A stretch of 64,000 bases of DNA, from positions 1,488,001 through 1,552,000 of the forward strand of contig NZ_CM001442.1 of NCBI RefSeq assembly GCF_000244915.1, written 5' to 3'. This DNA is from Bradyrhizobium sp. WSM471. Lineage in GTDB: Bacteria; Pseudomonadota; Alphaproteobacteria; Rhizobiales; Xanthobacteraceae. The notes under the pieces were generated by a model. That model searched no databases. It was given only the letters and a program-made list of their open reading frames with translations, and was not told the origin of the DNA. Made by a program: the position numbers and the translations under genes. Positions 9,241 through 19,790 of this stretch are shown here, in pieces; position 1 is the stretch's first letter, and each line of letters opens with the position of its first letter.

Positions 9241-9873
9241 TTACTCCTCGAGAACGCTATCGTTTCCCTTCGGTCCCGCGATGGTCTGACGCTCTGGGAC
9301 CTGCTGCGGGCGATAGCGCGACTCGCGCTCGCGGGAAATTGGGCGTTCGGACAGATTCCGGCCGATCTTAGCTTGGAGCTCGATAACATCGGTGAACACG
9401 TCGGCTTGGCGGCGCAGCTCGTCGGCGATCATCGGCGGCTGGCTCGCGATCGTGGAAATGACGGTGACCCGAACGCCGTGGCGCTGCACCGCCTCAACTA
9501 GGGACCGGAAGTCGCCGTCACCGGAGAATAGCACCATCTCGTCGATATGCGCGGCGAGCTCCATGGCATTGACAGCGAGCTCAATGTCCATGTTGCCCTT
9601 GACCTTGCGTCGACCGCCAGCGTCAATGAACTCCTTGGTCGGCTTGGTGACGACCGTGTACCCGTTATAATCAAGCCAATCGATCAGCGGACGGATCGAG
9701 GAGAACTCCTTGTCCTCGATAGTGGCGGTGTAGTAGAACGCGCGCAGAAGCGTACCGCGGCTCTGAAATTCGGTCAGCAGGCGTTTGTAATCGATATCGA
9801 AGCCGAGCGTCTTCGCTGTCGCATAGAGATTGGCTCCATCAATGAAGAGCGCAATCTTGCTTGGAGACGACAT
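9241..9873 (-). CDS. NYN-domain (LabA/DUF88-like) PIN-fold protein
   Basis: A 210-aa protein of the LabA/DUF88 NYN family, predicted single-strand RNA nucleases with a PIN-like fold. The acidic active-site motifs are in place: FIDGANLY (Asp12, Asn15) at the N-terminus, KGNMDIELAVNAM near residue 95 and LFSGDGDF near 118. The C-terminal 40 residues (SERPISRERESRYRPQQVPE) are charged and probably flexible. The ATG at 9873 is the only sensible start. It stands as a single gene facing away from the next unit; it appears intact and is probably part of the ancestral chromosome. Confidence 0.85.
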   Translation of the reverse strand: MSSPSKIALFIDGANLYATAKTLGFDIDYKRLLTEFQSRGTLLRAFYYTATIEDKEFSSIRPLIDWLDYNGYTVVTKPTKEFIDAGGRRKVKGNMDIELAVNAMELAAHIDEMVLFSGDGDFRSLVEAVQRHGVRVTVISTIASQPPMIADELRRQADVFTDVIELQAKIGRNLSERPISRERESRYRPQQVPERQTIAGPKGNDSVLEE

Positions 9874-10142
9874 GTTGTGATCTCGGAAGGACGAAGTACC
9901 ATGCTGCGGGAATATGAACCCGCCAATGAGGCGGCACTTCCAAAGCTTTCATCAAAGCCGGGTTTGCCGATGCTATACCGGGGTCCTTTAACCTTCAAAC
10001 AGTTTTCCTCGACCACTCCAACTCGTACCCCTCAAAGACGAGCAAATTCCGGCTGGGGGCGTTGAGGGGCATGTTAGTCACTTGTGGATTGGGTCAGCGC
10101 TTTCGACTATTCTAGACCTGCCCGGAATTGTTGTGCACCGCA

Positions 10143-10412
10143 ATGCCTGACCAATTCGAAGTCTTTGATATCGCCTTTGAACGGCGAGGCCGAAGGTGGA
10201 CTTGGCGCGTGTGCACCCGCGAAGAGACGACCGTGATGTCAGGACGGGAGACCAGCAGAGCCGCCGCCAGATACAAAGCAGCCAGGGCGCTTTTCCTGAT
10301 GCTGCTCTCGGCTCCCTATCGATCGGCGAGATCGAAGGTTTCCACCGGAGGAGCGGCTGAACGAGCAAAACAGTCGTCCGACCAATCCCAGCGACGAAGG
10401 CTGGCCTCCTAG
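10143..10412 (+). CDS. hypothetical protein, 89 aa
   Basis: From the ATG at 10143 the frame encodes MPDQFEVFDIAFERRGRRWT followed by WRVCTREETTVMSGRETSRA and a basic, Ala-rich C-terminus. The N-terminal 30 residues look like a small beta-sheet domain (alternating hydrophobic and charged, WxWRV). The ribosome-binding site is weak. No family recognised; the overlapping minus-strand frame looks less protein-like. Confidence 0.4.
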   Translation: MPDQFEVFDIAFERRGRRWTWRVCTREETTVMSGRETSRAAARYKAARALFLMLLSAPYRSARSKVSTGGAAERAKQSSDQSQRRRLAS

Positions 10413-10467
10413 CAACGAACTCAAAACGCCGCATACGCTGTAGACGAACGCACGATCCGCGCGGCAT

Positions 10468-10838
10468 TCATGGCGTCGTGATCAATCCGCTATCCGTCGC
10501 CACTATCCAGCGGTTGCCCCAACGCACGATAGAGTCGATGCGCCCAATGCCGAGGACTGTGTCGCCGCGCATTCCGATCCGAACGCCAGCAGGCCCAGCG
10601 AGAACCGCCGTCCCACCTCGAACATCTAGAATGGTCCACCCCTCAATCGTCGTCGGCGTTGTGTCCGGCGAGGGTGTGAGAGGCGCTCTGGGCTCTATCG
10701 AGCCGGTCACAGTCACATCTGCTTGGATGGTCGGAGAACGCCTGCTTGAAAACTCCGCGGACTGGGCCCCGTCCGACCATCTGGCCAGAGGCTTCGGAGC
10801 AACGCTCGCGACGACTGTCGAGGGTTGCCCCAAAGCAG
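10468..10838 (-). pseudogene. C-terminal fragment of a hypothetical protein cut by IS110
   Basis: The minus-strand frame ends in a well-formed domain: EGWTILDVRGGTAVLAGPAG, VRIGMRGDTVLGIGRIDSIV and RWGNRWIVATDSGLITTP, preceded by a Pro/Thr-rich linker. This resembles the end of multi-domain envelope proteins whose last about 60 residues form a beta domain. Everything upstream of about 10838 is replaced by the IS110 transposase gene, so the gene lost its N-terminus to that element. Confidence 0.5.
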
Positions 10839-12091
10839 GTCCGCGCCCGGATCCTTGTAGCTCATCCCGTGCCGAAGGGTGTTGTAAAATAGGACCGCGA
10901 TCTTGCGAGCGGTCGCCGTCACGGCCTTCGCCTTGCCCGCACGTGAGGACAGCCGACGATAGAATGCCCCGAGCGCCGTATCGCTTCGCCCAACCGTAGT
11001 GGCTGCCAGCCGCAACAGCGCGGCTGCTCGACTGGAGGACCTCCGTGTACGCGAGGACAGTACCTTACCACCAGAGACCTTGTTGCCAGGTGCGAGGCAG
11101 AGCCAGGAGGTGAAGTGCTTAGCGCTTGGCCATGCCTTCAGGTCCGTCCCGCACTCGCCGATGAGCTTCAATGCGAGTGACGGACCCAACCCATGGATCT
11201 CAGTCAAATCAACGCCGACCACGCCGTACAGCGCGGCTCTGACATCGAAGGTGGGCGCGTTGACCTGCTTGGTCTTGATGCGTGCTCTGGATAGCTTTGC
11301 GACAGGTTTTTCCGTTTTGGGGCTCAGCCCTGCGATTAGGACTTCGAGTTCGCGGTCGCAATCCAACATCTTTGCCTGATAGGTGTCGTAAAGTTCCAAC
11401 GATTGAGTCAGGGCGAAGACATGTTCCTCCCGGTCGTTGCCAACCAATGCTGCGCGGATTGTCTCAGTCGAAGAATGGCACCGGACGTCCCGGTAGGTTG
11501 CCAACACGTCGGGATTGCGCTCGCCTCCAACAATGGCGCGAATGATCCGCATGCCCGTCGCACCGGTGATATCCGAGACGACATGATGGAGTTGGAGGTT
11601 CATCTCCATCAGGGCCTTCTGCATATGCTGGATGTGGGCGGCAGCATATTCCACAAGCCGCTCCCGCTGGCGCAGATAGGCCGCAGGGTCGCAATCTCGG
11701 TATCAGGTCGGAAGCTGACACGTAACAGGCCGTAGGCATGAAGCTGGCGCAACCACGCGGCATCACTCACATCGGTTTTGCGTCCGGGCACGTTCTTGGC
11801 GTACCGCGCATTGACCAGAATGACATCAAAGCCGCGCTGCTCTAGGATCTCGTAGACCGGGATCCAGTAGACCCCAGTCGATTCCATCGCAACACTGGTC
11901 ACGCCGCAAGCCTTAAACCAGTCCGCCAGATCATGCAGGTCTGAAGTGAACGTCCCGAACGTGCGCACCGGGATGTCCACGCTGGCCGGGTTCACCGCGG
12001 CCATGTGCATCTTCGAACCAATGTCGATGGCTGCGGCACCAGAGTTGACCGGCTTCAACTCCGGGCGGTTATCAGTCGTCGTCTTGGGCAT
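10839..12091 (-). pseudogene. IS110-family transposase, frameshifted and truncated
   Basis: The ATG at 12091 starts MPKTTTDNRPELKPVNSGAA followed by AIDIGSKMHMAAV, the first acidic site of the RuvC-like DEDD domain, and AMESTGVYWIPVYEIL. Near 11690 the frame shifts; the second segment continues through AAHIQHMQKALMEMNLQLHH, then EIHGLGPSLALKLIGECGTD (transposase_20 domain) and SSRAAALLRLAATTVGRSDT. The last intact word is YKDPGAD near 10840, about 45 residues before the usual end. Both the frameshift and the lost 3' end point to an inactive IS. Confidence 0.8.
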
Positions 12092-12304
12092 AGCATCCTC
12101 CCTTCAATCGTGAGCAGGAGGGTCTGGGTTATGCCAATCGTCATCTTCCTAATCGGGATCGTCGCCGGAGCGGCGTCACCACTCTCAAGCCCGCATGAAC
12201 CCATGGACCACGTTTTTTAACGGGGATTGCGCCTCCAATAAGCTGACGGCCGCTACCCTCCCTGCCGCAGAGAATAGCACAAGGTCGTTTCTACCCCGCG
12301 CAGG

Positions 12305-12640
12305 CGTGCAACGGCTCTGGACAGTTTTTTAGAATGTCGCGCTCCATACGCAGCCGCTCGTTCTCCTGGCGCAGGCGGGAGATCTCCGAAGCCTGGTCCG
12401 CCGACATCGGCGTCGCCTGCGTGGTGGAGTGCCACGCCGCCGATGCCGGCTCCTGCCGGAGCTTATCTACCCAGCGTCGCAATACCGAGTCGCGCAGACC
12501 GAGCTCCTTGGCAACCGCCCCGATCGAGCGACCGCTCGACACCACCAGTTCGGCGGCCTGGCGCTTGTACTCCTCAGTAAACGACCGACGTTGACGTTCC
12601 ATTCGACACCTCCGGGCTCAACGAGCCTACTACAGGTGTC
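12305..12640 (-). pseudogene. IS3-family orfA remnant with one terminal repeat
   Basis: The ATG at 12602 (minus) starts MERQRRSFTEEYKRQAAELV, an IS3 OrfA helix-turn-helix protein, continuing VSSGRSIGAVAKELGLRDSV and a leucine-zipper segment EISRLRQENERLRMERDILK. The frame degenerates right after this, exactly where orfB would begin, and no orfB follows. Upstream, GTGGACACCTG at about 12632-12642 (minus) resembles the inverted repeat of the complete IS3 copy at 58395-61115. A 5' fragment of a related element. Confidence 0.75.
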
Positions 12641-13618
12641 CACCCATTCGGAGGAGGTTCAGTTTCTTGAGTGCCGCAGTCTCCTGAGTGATCTGCTCCT
12701 TCAGCTTTTAAGCTCGTTATCTATCGATGTTTTTTCAGCGACGAGTTCAGTTATGCGCTTTAGCCTGTCCACTATAGTTCTCCTATGTGCAGGGTTTTTC
12801 CACCGCATTGGTACCAAGGCTGTTCGAAGGCCCAGCCTTTATCGAAGGGCTGCAGTGTGTTGCCCGTGATCGTTGGAAACGTTTCGAATGCAAAGTGGTT
12901 GAGAAAGCGCGGCGCGATCGACGCCAGCAGCTCCATCATGCTTTCGCAGAGAAGCAAGCTGGAGTATGCAGATTGGCGCCGAGCGCCGCAAAAAACCGAG
13001 CTCAAGTCGGAATGAAGCTGAGGTGGACGCGCAGCTGAGCCCAAGCGAAGCTCCGCGGACCAGAAAGATAGCGGTTCAAGTTTCAGACAGCATTTTGCTG
13101 ACCGCCCGGGGATGCGCGAGAGCGTCGTCGCCCAGGCGGCTCTTGAGCGCTTCCTGGATCGGGCCGCCTATGGATGCTTTTGTTTACGCGGCCATCGATC
13201 GGAATGAGCAGGTGCTCAACTTCTGCATTTCGGGTGGGCTTTCCTCGTCCGGTACGGGACGGGGTGAATTCTCGAGCAATGGCCGGAAGGAAGGACACTA
13301 TCCCTCAATCCCCCTTGGCTCAAAAAGTTATATTAGAAATATCAGATCGCACGCAAGCGCAAGTCGACGGGCCAAAGCAGGTCAGTTCACGTCGTGATCC
13401 CGAGCGCCGAAATGGTCATCCTGGAAGCCGATCAGGACGTGGACTGGTGAACTCGACCTTGTGCTGGCTGACTTCCCGCCTCGTCGGTCAACAGGCGCGT
13501 CAAGAACCTCCAACCGACTGATTGCCTGAGAAGCTCCAAGCAGCTGGTCGGATATGCGACATGCGTCGCGAGCTCGACAGGAACGATACAAAAATGCGTA
13601 ATTTCAATGAGCGCTGGC
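12641..13618. other. about 1 kb without a confident gene
   Basis: A minus-strand frame at 12772-13044 contains a plausible protein stretch (MMELLASIAPRFLNHFAFET, then NTLQPFDKGWAFEQPWYQCG), but the plus strand is also open there and neither has family support. The region 13050-13560 shows only short frames. Probably decayed sequence. Confidence 0.3.
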
Positions 13619-13634
13619 TGGCATGCGACTTGCT
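13619..13634 (+). promoter_or_regulatory. sigma-54 (-24/-12) promoter candidate
   Basis: TGGCAT-GCGAC-TTGCT fits the RpoN consensus TGGCAC-N5-TTGCW with one change (C to T at the sixth base). It lies 38 bp upstream of the thioredoxin-fold gene start. I found no exact TGT-N10-ACA site within 150 bp upstream, so NifA control is less certain here than at 29402 or 49436. Confidence 0.5.
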
Positions 13635-13671
13635 ATTTTCTCCGCAGAGCCAGGTAAAGCGAGCTTGAGCA

Positions 13672-14898
13672 ATGACCAGTCTGACTGAGAGCGCAAGTCA
13701 AGTCGGTGCGGCGAACCTGCTGAGCGTCGGTTCGCGGGCCCCCTCGATCAAAATCGAGAACTGGCTACGCGGCCAGCCCGTTAGAAAGTTCGAACGTGGG
13801 AAAGTATATATCCTCGAATTTTGGGCGACGTGGTGCGGACCATGTATCGCCTCGATGCCAAATCTGGTGGTCCTGCAAGACAAATACAGGAACAACGGAG
13901 TTGAGGTGGTGGGCATCGCGGCTCACGAACAAGCTTCGACGGAAAATGAAGCGCGAGCCAGCTTGGACGCCTGGTTGACAAAAAGCTTGTCAAATCTGAA
14001 CTACGCGATCGCATTCGACTACGCCGGCGAAATGAACAAGCTTTGGCTGGATCCAAGCTTTTCTGTCGGGATTCCCACGTCATTCGTCGTTGACCGTGAC
14101 GGCCACATCGCCTTCATTGGCCATCCGACGCAGCTCGATCATGCCTTGCCCAAAATTCTGAACGGATCCTGGGCAATGAGCGATGACGCCAAAGCGCTGG
14201 ATGCGGAAAGGATAAACACGGGCCGACGCCGAAAGCGTGAACTATCGCAGAAGAGAGCTCTGGTGGAGCCGATCTTTGCCAGACTTGAGCCCGCCATGAA
14301 GAGAAAGGATTGGCCGACAGCCCTTTCAGCTATCGAGGAGGCCCTCGCGGCGATGCCGGACGAGGTCACCTTCCGTGGGCTTCACGCGGAATTGTTGCTT
14401 CACAAGATACACGACCTGGGGGCTGGCCTGCCGGTGTTGCGCGAATTAGTTCGCGACGCGATCGAGAAGAAGTCCGTGGTTTGGATGAGCGTCGCGATCC
14501 GCCAACTGTTCGACCCCGCGAAAGACTACTCCGATTTTCCACATGCGGAGCGCTTTGCCATGGGCAAGGAGCTCTCCGAACACATCCTGACGGCGAATCC
14601 GCCCCGAGGCAGCGACGGCGCGAAGTTCCTGTCGTACGGGGCGGTCGCTCAGTACTATTACGAGACCGGTAAGAGGGACCGCGCGATCGAATTGGTCGAG
14701 GTGGCGCTGAAGTGGCTGGATGCAGCGCCTGCCTCGGATCTAGCGAAACGGGACGTCGTGCAGTGCTATCTCCAGGCTTTGGCGAGCTACAGGAGTGAGA
14801 AGCTCTCTTACGAGGAGTGCTGTTCAGCCCCGCAAAACACGGCTCTCGAAAAAACCGGAACCGAGATCGCCAAGGGAGGCGGCGTGAGCAATGCTTGA
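13672..14898 (+). CDS. TlpA/ResA-like thioredoxin-fold protein with helical C-domain
   Basis: A 408-aa protein. Residues 18-160 form an AhpC/TSA-TlpA type thioredoxin domain with the redox motif WATWCGPC (Cys55, Cys58) and the cis-Pro region VGIPTSFVVDRDG near residue 128. Residues 175-390 are helical and TPR-like (EPAMKRKDWPTALSAIEEAL; YYETGKRDRAIELVEVALKW). There is no signal peptide or membrane anchor, unlike true TlpA/ResA, so a cytoplasmic thiol-disulfide role is inferred. The ATG at 13672 follows GAGCTTGAGCA, a modest ribosome-binding site, and a sigma-54-like element. It may serve redox homeostasis in microaerobic or symbiotic cells. Confidence 0.8.
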   Translation: MTSLTESASQVGAANLLSVGSRAPSIKIENWLRGQPVRKFERGKVYILEFWATWCGPCIASMPNLVVLQDKYRNNGVEVVGIAAHEQASTENEARASLDAWLTKSLSNLNYAIAFDYAGEMNKLWLDPSFSVGIPTSFVVDRDGHIAFIGHPTQLDHALPKILNGSWAMSDDAKALDAERINTGRRRKRELSQKRALVEPIFARLEPAMKRKDWPTALSAIEEALAAMPDEVTFRGLHAELLLHKIHDLGAGLPVLRELVRDAIEKKSVVWMSVAIRQLFDPAKDYSDFPHAERFAMGKELSEHILTANPPRGSDGAKFLSYGAVAQYYYETGKRDRAIELVEVALKWLDAAPASDLAKRDVVQCYLQALASYRSEKLSYEECCSAPQNTALEKTGTEIAKGGGVSNA

Positions 14899-15133
14899 CA
14901 TGTCTTTTCGGCCTCGTGGTTTTTGCGATCGAAATCGAAGCCTCTTGGGAATGTCGGGGCATTCACATGAAGTGAGGACAGGAGGCGCGAGCCGGTGAAC
15001 GCAGGCGAGGCCGCACCACCATAAGTTCTTTATGGCGAATGTTTCCTAAAGGTTGGTCGCGCTCCGACGCGATAGCGGTGAGAGTGCCTGCTGAAGTGAA
15101 GAGTGGTCGGCGGCTGCTAAGATTGGCGTCCTA

Positions 15134-15155
15134 GAAGATGCTGGATGGCATCTTC
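15134..15155 (+). terminator. hairpin between the thioredoxin-fold gene and dctA
   Basis: GAAGATGC and GCATCTTC form a perfect 8-bp stem with a 6-nt loop (TGGATG). No T-run follows, so it may be a weak terminator or a processing site. It lies about 240 bp after the thioredoxin-fold gene stop. Confidence 0.3.
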
Positions 15156-15424
15156 GAACAACTAAAAAGATAGAAATGGGTGGTGACGCTGATGCTTTCC
15201 AGCTCTCAAGGAAGCTTTCTCAACTTTCTATCGCTGCTCTCGGAAGCGGTTCAGAACTTCGTTCTGCTTGGAGGGCAAGCCGATTCGGGAGAGGCGCCAG
15301 TCCGTGGCTCTGGACTGTGCTGTTCGGAGCCGTCAGATTCCCCTGCGCCCGCCAGTGAAGGAACACTGAGCGAAGCTGTACCTTCATTGAGCGGCCTCTT
15401 TGCGAGCACGGCGCCGGGTCGAGC

Positions 15425-16723
15425 ATGATGTACAATCAGCGCCAGCGCCGCTCTGTCAAAGCCGCCGCCCTGTTCCGGAAATCTGGGCCCTGGTACAAAG
15501 TGCTTTACGTCCAGGTACTCATAGCGATCCTGATTGGCATTCTCGTTGGCTGGCTATGGCCCGTTGTGGGGACGAGTAGCTGGGTCAAAGCGCTTGGTGA
15601 TGGGTTCATCAAGCTGATCAAGATGGTGATCGCACCGATCATCTTCTGCACTGTTGTCTCCGGAATTGCGCATGTTCAGGATGCACGAAAGGTCGGCCGA
15701 GTCGGCGTCAAGGCGCTACTTTACTTCGAGATCGTATCAACCTTCGCGCTCGTCCTGGGTCTTTTGATGGGCAATCTCGCTCAGGTCGGTCATGGGCTCG
15801 CTCCCAAGGGGGATGCCGCGGCCGTAGCCAACTACGTTAAGACGGCGGAAGCGCAGAAGACGGTCGATTTCCTCCTCAATATCATTCCGGATAGTGTAGT
15901 TGGCGCCTTGGCCCGAGGTGACGTGCTCCAGGTGCTACTGTTTGCCATCCTATTCGGGTTCTCGCTGATGGCGCTTGGGGAGGGGGGTGAGCGGATGCGC
16001 GGTCTGGTTGACGATGCTGCACAAGCGGTGTTTGGAGTCATTAGGATCGTAATGAAGGCAGCGCCAATCGGGGCGTTCGGCGCCATGGCCTACACTATCG
16101 GCGAATTCGGACCGTCCGCGCTCGGTAAACTCCTCGGATTGGTTGCCCTGTTTTATGTGACAGCCGGGCTCTTCGTGATCATTGTGCTTGGCCTGATCGC
16201 GCGGTTGGTAGGCTTTTCTATTCTAAAGTTCATCAGGTACATCAAGGATGAGCTGCTGATCGTGCTCGGAACATCGTCGTCCGAAAGCGCGCTGCCGCAG
16301 TTGATGGAAAAACTGGAACGGCTCGGCTGTTCGAAGGCGGTCGTTGGCCTGGTGGTGCCGACAGGATACTCTTTCAATTTGGATGGCACCAACATTTACA
16401 TGACGTTGGCGACGTTGTTCATCGCGCAGGCGCTCGGGGTCGATCTCAACTTCGGCCAGCAGCTCACGATACTCATTGTGGCAATGCTCACCTCGAAGGG
16501 CGCAAGCGGTGTTACCGGTGCTGGCTTCGTCACCCTGGCCGCAACGTTGACGGTGGTCAGTCCTGAGCTTGTCCCAGGCATTGCGATCGTATTCTCGATC
16601 GACAAGTTTATGAGCGAGGTGCGCGCGCTTACGAACATTATCGGGAACGGTATTGCCGCGGTATTTGTGTCTTGGTGGGAAGGCGAACTCGACCATGTTT
16701 CGCTACACGCGCAACTCAAGTAG
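15425..16723 (+). CDS. dctA: C4-dicarboxylate/proton symporter DctA
   Basis: A 432-aa member of the DAACS (SLC1-like) family that imports succinate, malate and fumarate across the inner membrane, the carbon source of bacteroids. Visible are a basic cytoplasmic N-terminus, first membrane helix [18 protein letters not shown], the re-entrant serine-rich loop [20 protein letters not shown], the substrate/cation motif [20 protein letters not shown] and the final [20 protein letters not shown]. Length is normal (420-450). The start at 15425 or the next codon ATG at 15428 are equally possible. The typical DctD/sigma-54 promoter was not found upstream. Intact; probably functional. Confidence 0.9.
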   Translation: MMYNQRQRRSVKAAALFRKSGPWYKVLYVQVLIAILIGILVGWLWPVVGTSSWVKALGDGFIKLIKMVIAPIIFCTVVSGIAHVQDARKVGRVGVKALLYFEIVSTFALVLGLLMGNLAQVGHGLAPKGDAAAVANYVKTAEAQKTVDFLLNIIPDSVVGALARGDVLQVLLFAILFGFSLMALGEGGERMRGLVDDAAQAVFGVIRIVMKAAPIGAFGAMAYTIGEFGPSALGKLLGLVALFYVTAGLFVIIVLGLIARLVGFSILKFIRYIKDELLIVLGTSSSESALPQLMEKLERLGCSKAVVGLVVPTGYSFNLDGTNIYMTLATLFIAQALGVDLNFGQQLTILIVAMLTSKGASGVTGAGFVTLAATLTVVSPELVPGIAIVFSIDKFMSEVRALTNIIGNGIAAVFVSWWEGELDHVSLHAQLK

Positions 16724-17301
16724 ATGCGCGAGCTCAGCTCGGCCCTGCGACGGCCAATGCCGTCGCCTACAGAATGCTTCGGGCCAGAAGAGTCGCTGTT
16801 CAATCCGGTCCGGGAAAGCTAGCAAAAGCCGTTGAGATTTTCCGAGCTTATTGCAATTGCGGACCAGAAACTCACTATTTGAACTCCTGCATATTGCGTT
16901 GACAATTTCGTGCAGTAGTGGGCCTGCCTGATTCTGGGGAAATGGTGCAGGTGTTACTACGCTTGCGGTGGTGTACCAGACCAGCCTTTCGACGTGGGTG
17001 TTTGCGGGCTAAGCTTCCTCAAAAGATTGCGGGTGGGATCTCAATCGATGCCCACGTGGGCGAACGACAGTGGTTCAGGAGAAGCAACAAGCCTGAGCAA
17101 AGGTCGTTACCGCGAGAGGCGTAAAAATCGTAAAAGCGGGTCATCAGTCATTGCTGATTTCTCGCCTCGCCGTCGGCGGGTCGGCGTGTCAAGCCAGCTC
17201 TTTTCAAATACGTCTTCTTCTACGCTAGGCTACGAACGGCACATTCCCTTTGTTGCGGTAATCTAAGACCTAGCTTTTATTGCCTCGGCGTGGGGGCAAT
17301 C
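16724..17301. other. no recognisable gene between dctA and the trb remnant
   Basis: Short frames only. No tRNA, repeat or IS motif seen. In intact conjugation operons the sequence just before trbB would hold a ribbon-helix-helix gene or traG; nothing like that is recognisable. Confidence 0.4.
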
Positions 17302-18227
17302 GTGGCGATCCATTCTTTTGATTCAGAAGCGAACTTGCGCGCAGCGCGTATGCTGCGTACCGCGCTGGGGCGTGCGATCGCAGGATATTTGGAAGATCCG
17401 GCAACCGTCGAGGTGATGCTCAATCACGATGGCCGATAGTGGATCGACCGACTGTCGAGCGTGCTTACGGATACTGGCGAGAATATATCCCCTCTGATGG
17501 AGAGCGAATTATCCGCGTGGTGGGTCACTACGTGTGTGCCGAGGTTCATCCGGGGAGCCCAAGGATTTCTGCCGAGCTGCCCGAGACGGGAGAGCGATTC
17601 GAGGGGCTGCTGCCGCCGGTCGTTGCCGCGCGCGATCCGAAAGCCGGCGGTTGCCGTGTTCAGCCTCGAGGATTACGTCGCGGTCGGCATCATACCGCCG
17701 GATTAGCCCGGTGCATTGAGGGATGCAGTTCGCGCGCGCGACAACATTCTGGTCGCCGGCGGCACCCAGACCGGCAAGACGACACTGACCAATGCCCTTC
17801 TCGCCAAGGTCGCTAAAACGACTGATCGGGTCGGTCTCATCGAAGCTACGCGTGAGCTTCAGTGCTTGGCGCCAAACCTCTGGCGCTCCGCACGAAGGAC
17901 GGCTTGATCTCGCTCTCCGACCTGGTCCGTTCGTCGCTCCGTCTGAGCCCCGATCGAATTCCCATCGGTGACGTGCGCGGAGCCGAAGCGCCCAATTTGC
18001 TCGAGGCTTGGGGCACAGGACATCCTGGCGGAATCGGTACGATCCATGCCAGAACGGCGCTCGGGGCGTTGCGTCGTCTTGAGCAGCTCGTCCAAGAAGC
18101 TGTTGTCACAGTCCCGCGTCCGCTTATCGCCGAAAAAATCAACGTGATCGCGGTGCTCAGCGGCCGCGGCGCCGAGCGCCGCTTGAGCGAGCTCGCCCTC
18201 GTTAACAGGCTTAGGAGCATCAGGTGA
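17302..18227 (+). pseudogene. trbB: trbB, conjugal transfer ATPase, multiply broken
   Basis: Pieces in several frames give TrbB in order: RMLRTALGRAIAGYLEDPAT, WIDRLSS (after an in-frame TAG near 17440), AELPETGERFEGLLPPVVAA, IRKPAVAVFSLEDYVAVGII, the Walker A AGGTQTGKTTLTNALLAKVA near 17757, DLVRSSLRLSPDRIPIGDVR, GAEAPNLLEAWGTGHPGGIG and TIHARTALGALRRLEQLVQE. TrbB is the VirB11-type ATPase of a type IV secretion system. At least four frameshifts or stops make it non-functional. Confidence 0.85.
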
Positions 18228-18573
18228 TTACAGCCTTTCTGCAATTGGAGACCGGTCATGACGATGCCTTCATTTCTCCGCCGCGCCAGCATTCCGGCCA
18301 CGGCCATGTGGCCCTTTGGCTGAGCAGTCTCCCGGTTTGGGCCGCTGGCTCAAACATGCCGTGGGAGCAGCCGCTCAATCAGATTTTGCAGTCGGTCGAG
18401 GGTCCCGCCGCCAAGATTATCGCCGTCATCATTGTCATCGTATCGCTCGCTTTGGCGACACGTCTCGTAGCATTCGTCGCCTGGTTCAGATCGTTTTCGG
18501 TCTGTCCATTGCCTTTGCGGCATCAAGCTTCTTTCTGTCCTTCTTCTCCTTCGGCGGCTGCGTGGTGATCTGA
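18228..18573 (+). pseudogene. trbC: trbC, pilin, frameshifted
   Basis: In changing frames: PWEQPLNQILQSVEGPAAKI, a hydrophobic run IAVIIVIVSLAL, then RRLVQIVFGLSIAFAASSFF and LSFFSFGG. This is the two-helix TrbC (VirB2-like) pilin in its usual place between trbB and trbD. Two or more frameshifts separate the halves. Confidence 0.75.
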
Positions 18574-18830
18574 TGGAGGAGCCTACCGCAGGCTTTGTCG
18601 CGCCCGTGCAACGTGCGCTCACCGAACCGATCCTGATGGCGGTGCGCCGCGCGCGGTGGCGACACGATAGCGGCTGCACTCGGTTTTGGGCTGCGCCTGT
18701 GGGTTTCCGGCCTTCTTTTCTGGCTCATCGGCCACGTGGCCGACGTCTGGGCCGCAAAACGCGATCCTGATTTCGTGGAAGTCGTGCGCCGGCACGTTCG
18801 CATTCCAAGCCACCTCAGCTCCTAGAGACG
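18573..18830 (+). pseudogene. trbD: trbD, frameshifted
   Basis: Starts MEEPTAGFVAPVQRALTEPI at 18573, then, after frame changes, FGLRLWVSGLLFWLIGHVAD and VWAAKRDPDFVEVVRRHVRI. This is TrbD (VirB3-like) of a conjugative type IV system. Order and spacing with trbC and trbE are ancestral. Confidence 0.7.
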
Positions 18831-18833
18831 CCT

Positions 18834-19790
18834 ATGAATCTTGCCGAATATCGCCGTTCAAACTCACGTCTTCCCGACTTCCTGCCTTGGGCGGCCCCGG
18901 TGGATGAGGGCATCATTCTCAACAAGGATGGCTCGTTTCGCCGGACGGCAAGGTTCCTGGACCAGATCTAGATAGTGCTGTTCCGGCTGAACTCGTCGCC
19001 GTCGCCGGGCGACTCCACAATGCGCTCCGGCGGCTAGGCTCTGGCTGGGCCATTTTCGTCCAGGCGCAGCGTCATTCGGCCAGGCTTTATCCTGCGAGTA
19101 CTGTTCCGAATGCGGCGTCAAGCCCGGTCGACGCTGAGCGGAAAGCGCAATTTGAAGAGGCGGGTGCTCATTTTGAATGAAGCGCTACCTGACTTTTCTT
19201 TATTTACCGCCGGCGGAGGGGGGCGCCACGCGGGCAGTTATCGCACGGGCGCCGCGGATGCACGAGAGGTGCTGGGCGGCTTCATCGACCGGACCAACCG
19301 CGTCTCGCAGCTTGTGGAAGTGTTTATGCCGGAATGCAGCTGGCTCGATGATGAGGCAACGCAGACCTACCTGCACTCGACGATCTCGACCCGGCGGCAT
19401 CGGGTTCGTGTCCCTGAGATCCCCATGTATCTCAACGCGCTACTTGCCTAACAGCCGCTCACGGGTGGGCTCGATCCGATGCTGGGCGAGGCGCATCTGC
19501 GCGTTCTGACGATCGTGGGCTTTCCGACCGCGACCACTCCCGGGATTCTCGACGACCTCAATCGGTTGCCTTTTCCATATCGCTGGTCGACCCGGGCCCA
19601 TCATGCTCGACAAAGCGGATGCTTTAAGGCTCCTGACTCGGACCCGACGGCAATGGTTCGCCAAGCGGAAGTCGATCGCCGCGATCCTGAAGGAGGTGAT
19701 GACGAATGAGGCTTCAAGTCTTCTCGATAGTGATGCTCACAACAAGGCGATTGATGCAGATAGCGCGCTCGGATCAGATCGGTGAGGCCT
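18834..19790 (+). pseudogene. trbE: trbE, 5' part, frameshifted and truncated
   Basis: From ATG 18834: MNLAEYRRSNSRLPDFLPWA, APVDEGIILNKDGSFRRTAR, then in other frames LGSGWAIFVQAQRHSA, EVLGGFIDRTNRVSQLVE, ECSWLDDEATQTYLHSTIST, FPTATTPGILDDLNRLPFPY and RRQWFAKRKSIAAILKEVMT. This is the N-terminal third of the TrbE (VirB4-like) ATPase. It breaks off before the Walker motifs, where a deletion joins it to a gene from the far end of the trb operon. Confidence 0.8.
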
